Shown here one piece after another: positions 11,075-22,165 of a stretch of DNA of 64,000 nucleotides. This DNA comes from Polytrichum commune. Lineage: Eukaryota > Streptophyta > Polytrichopsida > Polytrichales > Polytrichaceae. Location: contig OX485808.1 of the NCBI GenBank assembly GCA_950295325.1, positions 21,350,527-21,414,526 on the forward strand. The letters are read 5' to 3'. The number at the start of each line of letters is the position of its first letter. Within the stretch, counting starts at the first letter, position 1. The notes beneath the pieces are model-generated. The model was given only the letters and a program-made list of their open reading frames with translations, was not told the DNA's origin and did no database searches. The position numbers were made by a program, and so were the translations under genes.

Positions 11075-11669
11075 TATATAATCTATTCGGCCACAAACGA
11101 TAATTGCTAAAGTCCAAGCTATAGAGTAGACTCACATATAAGACAAAGAGAAAAGTGATGAATAAAAACGAAGGAAGTTGATTATTTTGATTCCTTTGTA
11201 TTTTGATTGATTCATTCTTCAATTATACCAATCTCAGAATATCCATTTTCATTGATTTTTTCTTGTAATCATCCATGGTTTTAACAATTCAACCACCTCG
11301 CGGTCTCCAAACTTAGTGAGACCATTTCAATTTTAGGGCATTTTTGTTTCTTTTATGACCTATAATTCCCACGGAAATAGGTCCAATTTTTTTACTAAGT
11401 TTGGCAGATTCTAGAATATTCTGGAATATTCCAGGCATATTCTTGTCTATTTTTGAAACATTCCTATTTTTATCTGGAAGGTTTGCTATTTTTATTTCAT
11501 CTACGCTCTCCGCTCTCCGCTCTACGCTCTATGCTCACATACAAGTGTCGTCCACCGTCGTCCCCAGTTTACTAGATAGGACAAAGGGCGATGATACTGC
11601 GCGACACACTGACTTGGTCATTGTGGAGGACACGTACGGAGCCCGAGTGACACCGCAGGCGTCCTGAGG
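11075..11669. other. AT-rich intergenic DNA
   Basis: No gene is seen. A small pyrimidine-rich repeat (CTCTCCGCTCTCCGCTCTACGCTC) lies at about 11,505-11,535, shortly before the ATG of the phosphatase-like gene, and may be part of its leader. Confidence 0.4.
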
Positions 11670-11846
11670 ATGGACGTCGAGGACAGCCCCGCGGAAGACC
11701 GGCATCCCTCCGCATACATTGGGGACGTGCACATGGAGACTCTCGACCTGGGTGGCGAGGAGGACGACATACAGCAGACCCAGGTGTCTCAGGCGGCGCG
11801 TGCTGACGACCTAATGGAGACTGAGGCACCTGCGGCGGCGGATGTG

Positions 11847-12408
11847 ACGAACGCGCGTTCGTTAATCGCTGAGGAGGGAGCTGCCGCTCAATCCAGCGCC
11901 GTTGCCCCTCCCTCCGATGACGAGGTAACTCATCTTTGAGACTACCGCATGCATTTACGAACGCGCGTTCGTAACATCTCTAACCACATGCGTTGTATTT
12001 TTGGCGCGTTATATACATCGGCATCCGAGACCTCCGATAGCCCATTTTTGCGTGCTTCCTTAGGTCGACCAGTTTTGTAGGACACGGCATCCTGTTGCCC
12101 TAGGAACCTGTACGATAGTTTATCATCTGAGACAAACTGTAAATTTTCACGGAATTCATATAAATGAAACATTTTTTTGCATCGAATCGCGTCGTCTCGC
12201 ATTGGTTGTTTTGTGTATGTTCATGCGGGTTCAAATCTGTTGTGCAATTCTGCCTCGTTCACGAACGGACGCTCGTAAAAGGATGCCACCCCACGACCAT
12301 CTCTTTCACGAACGCCCGTTCGTAAATGCACTATGCGGTTCATTCACAAATGAACGTTCGTGAATGGTGCGCATGGTCACTGCTGGCCTTTCACGAACGA
12401 TCGTTCGC
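11847..12408. repeat. Cluster of ACGAACG-NN-CGTTCGT palindromes
   Basis: Six dyads share the plan ACGAACG, two free bases, CGTTCGT. Their positions are 11,847-11,862 (in exon 1), 11,957-11,972, 12,261-12,276 (one mismatch), 12,308-12,323, 12,346-12,361 (mismatches) and 12,393-12,408. The last four are spaced 38-47 bp apart and are usually preceded by TTC. The two central bases vary (CG, CG, GA, CC, TT-like, AT) while the arms are kept. Confidence 0.8.
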
Positions 12409-12537
12409 AAATGTACCCTTGTTCTCGCCCTTCGTCTTTTTCCATACTACATCTTCATGTTTGCTAAATTCTTTATTGGATCATAGCATTAAACTAGTCG
12501 AATTGTTAATCACAGGACCCCCCGGAGATAGGTCGCA

Positions 12538-13512
12538 TGTCGCAACCCTTGCTAGCCCCCTTAGCAATCTTGCCAATTTTCCTTTCTAGCAAAGGTTACG
12601 AGCGCTAACCCTTCGCATACCGCCATGCTAATGGTTAGCTCCTCTTACCCCGGACCATATAATTCAAAGGAGGGGAACCAACCCTCCTACTTTGCTTTCG
12701 GGACTCACCCCTTAATCGGTAACCCATTTCTTCGATGTGGACTTCCATCCATGGAAGTCCCATCTTATGTTGATCATCGCATTGCCGGAGCAACACTACA
12801 ACAACCCGAACCATTCTAGGCAACTATGGCCTCACAATGGGCCAAAGCCCATGGAGGCCGTGCCGTTCGGCCTCGGGTGGGTGAGGCCACACCACCTCAC
12901 CCATATAAGCCTCTAGGACTTCACGCGGGGCCCCTACCCCACCGTCAACCAACCTCTTGTCTCTCTACCAAGAGTTGGGGCCAAGTGGACATTTTCCTTT
13001 AGCTGCTGGGCCTAGAACCCCCCCAGCAGCTTCAGACCATCATAACTTCCTTGTATGATGTCTGATCATAACAACCAACCACTCCATCTTCATCTACGCT
13101 TCACGTAGATGCCAATGGACTCCTCACTTGCTCCATTTGAGCAAGTCTTGAGGAAGTTATGCCTGTTTGAAGCTTGGCAGTCCCGGGAATCACTCCCAGG
13201 CACTGCTGTACCAGGGCGCTGTCCCGGGACAGCGCCCCACTCAAATGGCCATAACTCCTAGCTCACACCTCCGATTGAGGTGTTCTTGAGCTTTCTAGAA
13301 TCACCACGCCATGAGCTACGCATAACTCATGGCCTTACCCTTGTGCCTCCTAATCTTCGTGGGTGGGAGGCGTTCCCAACGCCCGGGGCCCTCACCCACA
13401 CTAGGATCACTTGGGCCCTCTCACCAACGGCGCCACAAGTCCCGGGTGTCACTCCGGGGTCCCCCTTGTGCCCATGGTGTTTCGGACACTCCTCATGGAG
13501 AGGTGCGCGACA
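12538..13512 (-). mobile_element. Solo LTR (975 bp) of the element-1 family, reverse orientation
   Basis: The ends are TGTCGCAACC and GTGCGCGACA, the reverse of the element-1 LTR. It is flanked on both sides by TCGCA (12,533-12,537 and 13,513-13,517), a perfect five-base target duplication, with no internal region. It arose by recombination between two LTRs of a complete insertion in exon 2 of the phosphatase-like gene. Confidence 0.93.
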
Positions 13513-14451
13513 TCGCAACCCCTCCACCAGTGGACCTCAGACCTGAAACAAGCCGTTCATCGTGTTTGACCTCAACGGGATGTTGTGTCACACCGAACAC
13601 ATCCCGAGGGTCCCCACGCGCCCCTTCCGTCACCCCGACGAAAGGGACTATGACGGCGAGCTCGACACCCTAATAAACCGCAAGGCTGTCTGCGCCCGTC
13701 CCGGCTTGCGCGACTTCCTTCGCGAGGTGGTCGAGTTCACCCACGTCATTGTGTGGAGCTCCATGGTCATGGAGAACACGGAACCCATCGTCGACTTCCT
13801 ATTCCGTGATCTCCCGAGCCCTTGCCTTGTCCTCGGGCAAGAGGACTGCGATGAACTACTCGACGAAAAGGGTCTACCGGTTCCCAAGTTCGGCGGCTGA
13901 GGCAGAGGACAACAGTTCCTCAAGGTCCTCAGGTCCAAACTTTGGCGCGGCGTCCCCCGGCTTCAGGGGACCCCCCACGGGTGGTGGCCTACTCCGGAGA
14001 ACACTCTCCTGGTCGACGACAGCCCCGCCAAGAGCGTTTTGAACCCCCCGGGCAACGTCATCTTTCCCGACACGTGGACCGGCGATAGGAAGGACACATT
14101 TTTGGTCGATACGCTAGCGCCGTACCTTAGAAGGCTTGTGCTCCACGCCGGTAGCATCCCCTTTTTTGTTAGGTCCAACCCCATCGGCAATGCGGGACTA
14201 AGCCCCCGCGATAATGTATACAAGAGCATCATGAGGCTCGCAAAATTTAATAAACTCATTTGAAATATCTTCATGTATGTGCGTGTTATCATTTGGTTCA
14301 CATATCTAACGCTTCATCCGTTTTTGGATGTCTTTGTTGTCTGTATTGTTGTTATTGTTGTTGTTCCCCATAGTTTGCCCCCATATGTGACGCCCCCGTC
14401 CTCGACGGCCTTTCCCGTCCCCCCTCGTCCCCAGGCTCCCCTTCCCGCGGC

Positions 14452-15393
14452 GTGACGTATTCCGTGATCCCCTCACTCTACCACTTCTCGGCGGTCGACG
14501 CGGCCTCGGCCGTGGATTACTCCCGGGACGTCGACGACGGTGTTGTCAACAGCCCGCCCCCTAGGGTTGTCCCCCGGGCGTTCGCCCCGTCGCCCTCCCC
14601 CCTCTCCAAGGAGAAGCGGACGCTCATTCGTTTGGGGCATGTGTCGCCCTCGAGGGACGACGCCGTCGCTCGTCGTGGGCCGAGCCGACGTCTCCACCTG
14701 GAAGCAACCCGGTGCAACCCCTCCCCCGTCGTCCCCGTTCCTCCTCCTGCAAACCCATCCCCGGTCGTTGGCCCTCCTTGCCATGCTTCCCCCACATTAC
14801 TGAACAGTGCCGCAATTCAACCGGATTCGTATGCTCTCCTCGACGCCCCCATCGTCCCCGGGATCGATGTCACCAAATCCAAGGTGCCCTTCTTTGTCCC
14901 TAAACCCATATTCACCGTTGCTTTCCTCTTTGTCTGCGCGTGCCAAGAGGTTTACGAGCGCCCATCCCAAACCGCCCTTCCTCATTTTCCCCACTCCGTT
15001 CTTATTGTTATCTTCCTATGGCGTTTTTGGCAGGTGGCTCCCCGCTCGCTTGGTGGCCAACCCTCCTCGACTTTGTCATTGCCAAGGCACGCCCTCAAGG
15101 CCGCATCTTCCGAGTGCGATCGTTCTCTGGCCCTCCGGAGAAGCGCAAGACGTTCCCTTTCGCAAACGCCCTCGTATTCTACTTATAATACCACCTCGTA
15201 CAATTCGGGAGCGCGTCCTGAAACATGCAAGAACGACGCATATTCCTTTCCAGGCAACACACAAGGATACAGTCGTGGGCCTGAGATTTTTAAAGCCATG
15301 GAGGCCGCCAAAAAAAAGGACTTAGCCGCAAAAAAAAAAATAGTGGGTCGGACTAGTGTGACTAGAAGCGTACTAGTGGGACGGACTCCCTAA
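14452..15393 (+). CDS. Hypothetical Pro/Ser-rich frame, doubtful
   Basis: This is an open frame of 313 codons in C-rich DNA. The translation is low-complexity (Pro, Ser, Arg) with a Lys/Ala run near the end (AAKKKDLAAKKK). No domain is seen. Two overlapping frames are also long and open (14,807-15,325 and 14,940-15,188; the latter contains PEKRKTFPFANALVFYL), so base composition alone may explain the lack of stops. A possible acceptor site (TTTTTGGCAG) at about 15,025-15,034 suggests the true reading may switch frame. It lies 190 bp after the phosphatase-like gene; any link is unproven. Confidence 0.25.
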   Translation: MTYSVIPSLYHFSAVDAASAVDYSRDVDDGVVNSPPPRVVPRAFAPSPSPLSKEKRTLIRLGHVSPSRDDAVARRGPSRRLHLEATRCNPSPVVPVPPPANPSPVVGPPCHASPTLLNSAAIQPDSYALLDAPIVPGIDVTKSKVPFFVPKPIFTVAFLFVCACQEVYERPSQTALPHFPHSVLIVIFLWRFWQVAPRSLGGQPSSTLSLPRHALKAASSECDRSLALRRSARRSLSQTPSYSTYNTTSYNSGARPETCKNDAYSFPGNTQGYSRGPEIFKAMEAAKKKDLAAKKKIVGRTSVTRSVLVGRTP

Positions 15394-15830
15394 ATGGGCT
15401 TAGGTGTAGAACATATTTAAGTGCTTACTTTCTATGCTATTCCAAGTTACTCAAGACATTGATGGTATTTCCATTATAATTGTATTTCTATCCCAATTAA
15501 TTCATTCAACTTCCATTCATTCTTCGCATCTTCCCTTCCATTCATAACGAGTTGTCATTTCATATGCAACTATTTTCATGTATGACTCACATTTTTGTTC
15601 ACTTCCATGCCTTTATGTATAATAATAGTAGCATACCATTATACATATGGGATTTTTAGTCGTCATTACTGGTCCATTTTTGAAATGTGCATCCTTATAT
15701 AGTCTCATAATCAACCAAAAGTCTCCAAATACCGAATATAGTGTTCAAAGAGATGAAGTTCAAATTGATAAGGACTCCTATGGTAGGAGGACCCAAGTTG
15801 AATTTGGTCTTAATGGACCAAATGAAAAAT
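15394..15830. other. Unassigned AT-rich DNA left of element 2
   Basis: No gene, LTR end or target duplication was found. The left limit of element 2 falls somewhere in or after this stretch. Confidence 0.4.
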
Positions 15831-17209
15831 GGCCAACATAATAGTCGTGGTTCAATTGGAGCAACTCGATAGAACTTATGGGGAGGCTAGGAAAGATGGG
15901 CCTCCCCTAAACCACTTTGGTGGGATGTTGGGGAGATACAATGATGTATTCACCAATGTGTTGCCCAAAAGTTACCGCCAAGAAATGAAAATAACTTTGC
16001 TCAACAAGATATTGAGTTCTAGAGGTATGTGGTGACAAAGGAAGTTGGTGACAAACATGAAGAATATCAAGGCCATCCAAAAGGAGAATTGGTCCTTGAC
16101 TCAAGAAAATGGCTTAGGTCATTTGTTGGCCTAGCCAACTACTACCACCACTTCATTCGAGGTTTTTCTAAGGTTGCTAGGACCTTAGTCAATTTGTTGA
16201 AAAAATGGCTATCCCAAGAGTGGGATGAGCCTTGTCACCAAGCCTTTGGGAAGCTCAAGAGCAAGTTCCCTTCACAAGATGTGGTTAAGTTTCCGGGTTT
16301 TCATAAGCATTTTGAGGTGCACATGGAGACGAAGGACTTTATCATTGGCGGATGTTGATCCAAGATGGATGACCATTGCTTATGAGAGCATTAAGCTTCA
16401 TGGTTGTCGAACCTTGTCCGGCTTGTACAAGAAATGGCTATCCCAAGAGTGGGATGAGCCGTGCCACCAAGCCATTGGGGAGCTTAAGACGAAGTTCTCT
16501 TCGCCGCCCGTGCTCAAGTTCGCGGAGTTTGACATACCTTTTGAGGTGCATACGGGGGCGAGGGACTTTATTTGGCGGATGTTGATGTAAAAAAAAATGG
16601 CCATTGCATATGGGAGCATGAAGCTCGATGGTTGTCCGATTTGTGAAAGAAATGGCTATCCCAAGAGTGGGACTAGCCTTGTCACCAAGTCTTTGGGGAG
16701 CTTAAGAGCAAGTTTTCTTCGCCGCCCGTGCTCAAGTTCGTGGAGTTTGACAAACCTTTTGAGGTGCTTACGGGGGTGAGTAACTTTGCCAATGATGGAT
16801 TGTTAATGTAAGATGGATGGCCTTTGCATATGGGGGCTTGAGGCTCGATGGTTGTCAAAGAAGACAACCAACTCATGACAAAGAATTTCTTTGCCGTAGT
16901 GCATTGCTTGAAGATGTGGCGACATTATTTGGGGTCGCACAAAGCAAAGGTCTACATGGACAATGTGTCCTAAAAGTATTTTAACATATACAAGCGCAAG
17001 TGAGCGCCAACTCATTGCGGTGGCATGATAGTTTGGCGCTTACGAAGGTGGATTTGGTCCACAAACCGGACCGTGGAAATGTGGTGCCGGATGCGCTAAG
17101 TAGACGGGAAGAGTTCCAAGCAATGAGAACCATCCAAACCTTGTGGCTAATGTGTGCCGGCGAAGGAAACTTGTGATGCAAGATACGGGAGGGATAAATT
17201 AACTACCCC

Positions 17210-18672
17210 AAAGCACAAAAGCTTTTAGGTGAGCTTCGCAAGAGCAAGGTGCTCAAAGAGGTTAAGTTGGTGGACGGATTGTTCAAGTGCAAGCAAAGTT
17301 GGGTGTATGTGCCACAAGGCAAGTTGAGGCTATCGGTTTTGAAGGAGGAATATGATAGTCCTATTGCCGGCCTTAGAGGAGAAAGAAAAAAATCGCCATA
17401 GAATGGTATCATGGAGGTACCATTGGCGGTGCATAAAGGAAGATATAGCCCACTTTGTGAAGGCTTGAATCAAAGTGCCAAGTGAACTGAGCCTCTTACC
17501 AAAAGCAAGGCGGTTTCTTGCAACCGTTGCCTATCCCGTCGGCGCCATGGCATAGTATGTGCATGGACTTGATCACAAGTTTGCCGGAGTCACATGGGTA
17601 TGATGCCATCTTGTTGATGGTAGAGCGGTTTGCCAAGTTGGCACACATGGTGCCGATTGTGGGAACCGCCACCGCGTTGGAGACCGCATAGCCTTTTCTC
17701 AAAGGATGGTTGAGGCATTACGGGTTGCCACAAGTGATTGTGTGGGATCAAGATCCAAAGTTCACAAGTGCATTTTCAATGCATTTCTCTAAGGAAGTCG
17801 GAATGAAACTAAGGTTTAGCACGGCCTTGCATTCCCAAATGAATGGGAAAGCGGAGCATGTGAATGGAGTCTTGAAGCAATACTTGAGGAACTTGGTGGG
17901 GGCGGACCAAGGAGATTGTGCGGACTATGTGGGTCGAGCAGAGTGTAATTACAATGTAGCCACGCATTTGGCTACCAAGGGGTGGTCTTTCGTGGTGGCT
18001 TATGGAGTGGATGCGCTCCAACCTATTAACCTATCTCTCGAGGGGGCACATTCAACACTAGAGTTCAACCAAGATGGTGAGGACTTGGCCAAGGATGGTA
18101 AACAAGTCTTGGAGATGACCAAGTTGTTGGTGGAGAAAGCCCGAAGGTGCTACGGAGTGTAAATCAATGCCGGAAGACGCGGAGTGGAGTATGAGGTGGG
18201 CCAAAAGGTGTTGTTGAATGTGGACAACTTCACCTTGCCCAAAGGCCTTACTCCAAAAGTTCATGTCCAAAATTGGAGCTTCGTTTTCCATGGTGGAACA
18301 AGTGTTCAAGGACATGTATAACTTGGAATTAATTACCGCCCGAGATCAAAGTGCATCCGACATTTCATGTCTCATTACGAAAGTCATTTTAGGACGACAC
18401 CTTGTGGCCCGATCACAAGCAAGTGATTAGGCCACGTCCCGACCTTGTGGAGGTCATTTGGAACATGAGGTAGGAGGGCATCCTCAAGTGTAGGAAGCCC
18501 AAGTGAAAATGAAAGAAAATGTACAAAGGAGTACTTGGTGAAATGGTGAGGATACCATGAGAAAGAAACCGCTTGGGTGGCGGCAAGAGACATGGTGAAC
18601 ACCAATGAATTGGTGAAGCACTTTGAAGAAACTAGGCCTAAGGATTCCAATAAAATGAAGCGTAGGCATTGA
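17210..18672 (+). pseudogene. Ty3 integrase and chromodomain remnant of element 2
   Basis: The piece order matches element 1: broken zinc-binding head (17,210-17,470), core start near 17,560-17,690, core continuation 17,710-18,162 ending in a TAA in place of a Gln codon present in the other copies, and a frame-shifted chromodomain-like tail around 18,500-18,670. The core holds VIVWDQDPKFTS and AEHVNGVLKQYL. Confidence 0.82.
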
Positions 18673-19486
18673 TGAGGACATCAATCTCCTTTAGTGGGGG
18701 AGAGACACTAGTAGCACACTTAGCTTCGAGGCTAATTGCTCCACAACATGAACTTGTTCTTTGGCTTGAGGGAATAAAGTCCAAACTTTAGTGGTGCAAA
18801 GAGAAAAGTATGAGATGAGGTCCTAGTCTTGTACTTGTGCTTGGTTAATGGAAGAGGGGGAATAGATATGCCAAACTAAGTTGGGTAAGCCGAGTAATTG
18901 GGGGCCATGGCTTGGAGGGGCCTTGGATAAAACCAAGAAACTTCTTAATTGTGGGCTTGTCCGGGCGGGGACAAGGTGATGGCGCGTGCTCATAAAAGTG
19001 CTACCCGCGAGCTAACGAGAGTTGGCGCATGGGAGTCATGAACCCATGTCTTGAAAGAGCAAAGTGGGAACCGAGTCGGGCGGGACTTGGCATCACCCCT
19101 GTGCGATCGAGGCGTGGCTTAACAATGGAAAGCCATCTCGGAGTTGCAACCGAGACAACTTAGTGGAAGCGTTGAGGTCTCGCCTAGATGTGTCACGTTA
19201 GGCTAGTGGAGCCTAACGGGGGAGGCCCCAAAGGAGGGGCAACCCAAGTGAGTCCCAAAGTAGGTGGGTCTAGTGTAGGTTAGGTCCTTGGATGAGAGAT
19301 CCAAGGTCGCTAACGGACCACCTAGGAACGACACCTTTGGGACTATGCCAAATTTGAAGATGCATTGTGGGGGTCGCGCCCTAAGATAAACACAATGCCG
19401 CACCATAGAGGATGGCAACTTGAGAATTGGTGTGCCGACTACGAGTATAGTCGATGAGGGCATCGACTCTGTTTGGTGGGGGTGAG

Positions 19487-20462
19487 TGTCGCGCACCTCT
19501 CCATGAAGAGTGCCCGAAACACCATGGGCACAAGGGGGACCCCGGAGTGACACCTGGGACTTGTGGCGCCGTTGGTGAGAGGGCCCAAGTGATCCTAGTG
19601 TGGGTGAGGGCCCCGGGCGTTGGGAACGCCTCCCACCCACGAAGACTAGGAGGCACAAGGGTAAGGCCATGAGCTATGCGTAGCTCATGGCGTGGTGATT
19701 CTAGAATGCTCAAGAACACCTCAATCGGAGGTGTGAGCTAGGAGTTATGGCCATTTGAGTGGGGCGCTGTCCCGGGACAGCGCCCTGGTACAGCAGTGCC
19801 TGGGAGTGATTCCCGGGACTGCCAAGGTTCAAACAGGCATAACGTCCTCAATACTTGTCCGAATGGGGCAAGTGAGGAGTCCATCGGCATCTACGTGAAG
19901 CGTAGATGAAGATGGAGTGGTTGGTTGTTATGATCAGACATCATACAAGGAAGTTATGATGGTCTGAAGCTGCTAGGGGGTTCTAGGCCCAGCAGCTAAA
20001 GGAAAATGTCCACTTGGCCCCAACTCTTGGTAGAGAGACAAGAGGTTGGTTGACGGTGGGGTAGGGGCCCCGCGTGAAGTCCTAGAGGCTTATATGGGTG
20101 AGGTGGTGTGGCCTCACCCACCCGAGGCCGAACGGCACGGCCTCCATGGGCTTTGGCCCTTTGTGAGGCCATAGTTGCCTAGTATGCTTCGGGTTGTTGT
20201 AGTGTTGCTCCGGCAACGCGATGATCAACATAAGATTGGACTTCCATGGATGGAAGTCCACATCTAAGGATTGGTTACCGATTAAAGGGGTGAGTCCCGA
20301 AATCAAAGTAGGAGGGTTGGCTCCCCTCCTATGAACTAATGGTCCGGGGTTAGAGGAGCTAACCATTAGCATGGCGGTATGCGAATGGTTAGCGACTCGT
20401 AACCTTTGCTAGAATTGAAAATTGGCAAGATGGTCAAGGGGGGGCTAGCAAGGGTTGCGACA
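19487..20462 (+). repeat. 3' LTR of element 2 (976 bp)
   Basis: It begins TGTCGCGCAC after the same purine tract and ends GGTTGCGACA. The central palindrome is perfect here (19,763-19,784, arms GGCGCTGTCCC and GGGACAGCGCC), whereas element 1 has one mismatch. Confidence 0.9.
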
Positions 20463-20662
20463 GCTTCCCTGTCACGAAAAATGTTCTGCCTCCCCATTGT
20501 TCTCCCACCAGGCTTCCGTCTCACCATCACCTCACCTTCCACCTCTTCCACAACTGCTGCAACCATAGTTGAGAAAAATGCCTCCTCATACTCCTCTTCA
20601 TCTTCATCACTTTGTAATGCCATGTCAATAGACGCCTGGACCTCTTTCCTCCATGCCTCCAT
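20463..20662 (-). pseudogene. PIF/Harbinger transposase, N-terminal fragment (copy A)
   Basis: It starts MEAWRKEVQASIDMALQSDE and reads to GRQNIFRDREA, where the LTR of element 2 cuts it. The cut falls at the same point as ...VFRDRETYHNLL in copy B at 30.5-31.1 kb, which identifies the family (ALP1-like/Harbinger nuclease). The catalytic half is not found next to element 2, so a deletion followed the insertion. Confidence 0.7.
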
Positions 20663-21078
20663 ACGTACCCACTACTATGAGAATCCCAACTACAACACAA
20701 AGGGAACCAACTATGAAAGAAAACAAGAACTTGGAGGAACCTAAACCCTAGAACTTGGAGGTAGCTCTTGCTAACTCTTGGAGGAAGAATTTTGAGCAAA
20801 ACCTCCTACTAAACCCTACCCTAAACCCTAACCCGGGCTCCACCCTTTGAAACTCACACCCGGGCTCCACCCGGGCTCCACATTTCCTTATCCAGAATGT
20901 TGGTGGATGTGACACTTGTGTGCCGGGGGGCCTACGTGGCTCGGATACCACAGTGCCGGGGGGCCCTTGCCGGGCAATGGGCTGGACCCCCCTCCCGCCA
21001 ATCACTCCCGGTATGAACCCGGGCTCCCTGCATCCCGCCCTGCCGGGAGCAGATACAGGGACAGGGCTGGCGATGCCC
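20663..21078. mobile_element. Right end of Harbinger copy A
   Basis: This non-coding leader lies between the transposase start and a terminal sequence that reads inward GGGCATCGCCAGCCC from 21,078. Copy B ends inward with GGGCATCTGCAG. The flank after the end is TGA, not the usual TAA/TTA, so the boundary is probable but not certain. The stretch is rich in GGGCTCC and CCGGGGGGCC words. Confidence 0.5.
20812..20850. repeat. Short telomere-like motif (CCCTAAA variants)
   Basis: CTAAACCCTACCCTAAACCCTAA occurs inside the Harbinger leader. It is two to three degenerate plant telomere units, too short to indicate a chromosome end. Confidence 0.5.
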
Positions 21079-21227
21079 TGAGGTGGCACCACTAATGGCA
21101 CCTAAAACCGTCACTTCGTGGGCCCAGACACTCCTACACCGCCGGGTACGGTTCAAGGTTGTAGAGTGTTGGCAATTGGGAGGCGTTTATAGGTGTTGGT
21201 TTTGGATGGGGTGTTGGATTTAGCACC

Positions 21228-22165
21228 CTCTACCATATATGAGTGGGTCCACTTTCCCTAACTCCCTAAATATGAGTCAGAGTAAGTTAATGTTAGTAAG
21301 TTAATGTTGTGGTACAGTCTAACCATGTAAATATGACACTCGTTGATACCATACCCTCGATGTTACGACACATTTTTGCGCGACCAAACTTTTTAGTTCA
21401 AAACTCCCTCTTTTACACGACTACGACACTCACTAATGCGACATTGATAATCTCCATTTTGTCATATTAAAGAGGTAGTTAATGCTAAAATTCTTTTCAT
21501 CTATGTTATGTACATCTAAAATACATCCATTTTTACTCGGGAACTACTTGGGAGCTTCACTTATCATTGGGAACTTATTGAGAATTAGGGTGACTAGTGT
21601 AGAATGGACATGGTTAGGGTTAGAGTGGCCCCCTGCCTAGTATGTCGCCAATATCTTGATGCTAAACGACATGCATCATTGTTGTCTAGTTTCTTATTAG
21701 ATAGCTCTTTATATTTTAGTGTTAATGAAATTGTTAGTTTTCAAAAGTTAGTAGGGAATTTAGATAAGACGACAGTTGCAAACTTAGGTGGGCAACACCA
21801 GATCTTTGCACTCCTCTTTCAAGAGTTCTTGAGAATATTTGTATTTGTTTGGAATTGTAAGTCATTATTTCATACCATCTGTATTGCTTAAACTTGCTGT
21901 ATATATTTTTAAGCTCATATTACTTATGTTTTCATATTTCCTCAATAATACGACAACTTTACGCCATTTGTCGTATTAATGAGAAGATGACACCTCGATA
22001 ATATGACTTTTGTTGTGTTTCCCAAACGTGCCATACTAAAGAGGGAGAACAATACACATCATACGTCAGAAAGGGCATAAACAACTCATTGTTTTTATTA
22101 GGAATTTCAGTTAGTAGTATATGAGGGGGTCCACTTTACCTAACTCCCTGAGTCCCTGGACCTGA
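21228..22165. mobile_element. Degenerate Tigger/pogo-like DNA transposon remnant
   Basis: The left part holds CCTCGATGTTACGACACAT (about 21,355) and runs of ACGACACTCACTAATGCGAC. The right part holds the opposed words GTCGTATTAATGAG and CCTCGATAATATGAC (about 21,979-22,012). Such opposed CCTCGATAATACGAC words mark the ends of Tigger-type elements. A 45-bp direct repeat (GTCCACTTTCCCTAACTCCC and a variant) lies just outside, near 21,245 and 22,130. A frame at 21,604-21,891 inside is not recognisable as transposase. Confidence 0.35.

Larger units (their letters stand above)
11670..14263 (+). pseudogene. FCP1/NIF-type HAD phosphatase-like gene, split by a solo LTR
   Basis: Exon 1 (11,670-11,924) encodes an acidic, disordered N-terminus starting MDVEDSPAED. 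A 591-bp intron (11,925-12,515, GTAACT...CACAG) joins in phase 0 to exon 2 at 12,516. Exon 2 is interrupted by a solo LTR (12,538-13,512) and then encodes the phosphatase domain: VFDLNGMLCHT (motif 1, usually DLDxTL; the second Asp is Asn here), VIVWSS (motif 2), LGQEDCDE, and NTLLVDDSPAKS (motif 3), ending at TGA 14,261-14,263. Two premature TGA codons interrupt it, at 13,544-13,546 just before motif 1 and at 13,898-13,900; both fit CGA to TGA. FCP1-type enzymes remove phosphate from proteins such as the RNA polymerase II tail. The altered motif 1 suggests reduced activity even before breakage. Confidence 0.75.
15831..20462 (+). mobile_element. Ty3-type element 2, 5'-truncated, same family as element 1
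   Basis: The internal region matches element 1 and keeps slightly more of pol. A piece of the RT start region (RYNDVFTNVLPKSY, about 15,931-15,975) and the RT palm end (SFVGLANYYHHFIRGFSKVA, about 16,110-16,175) lead into three RT/RNase H units starting near 16,199, 16,429 and 16,646. RNase H, integrase and chromodomain remnants follow. Only the 3' LTR is present and no left LTR was found, so the left side is deleted or rearranged. The right LTR ends inside a Harbinger transposase gene. Confidence 0.85.

Noticed and set aside
20458-20467. Target duplication for element 2
   Set aside because: The 5' LTR is missing and no copy of the five bases after 20,462 (GCTTC) could be placed at a left edge, so no duplication can be claimed.
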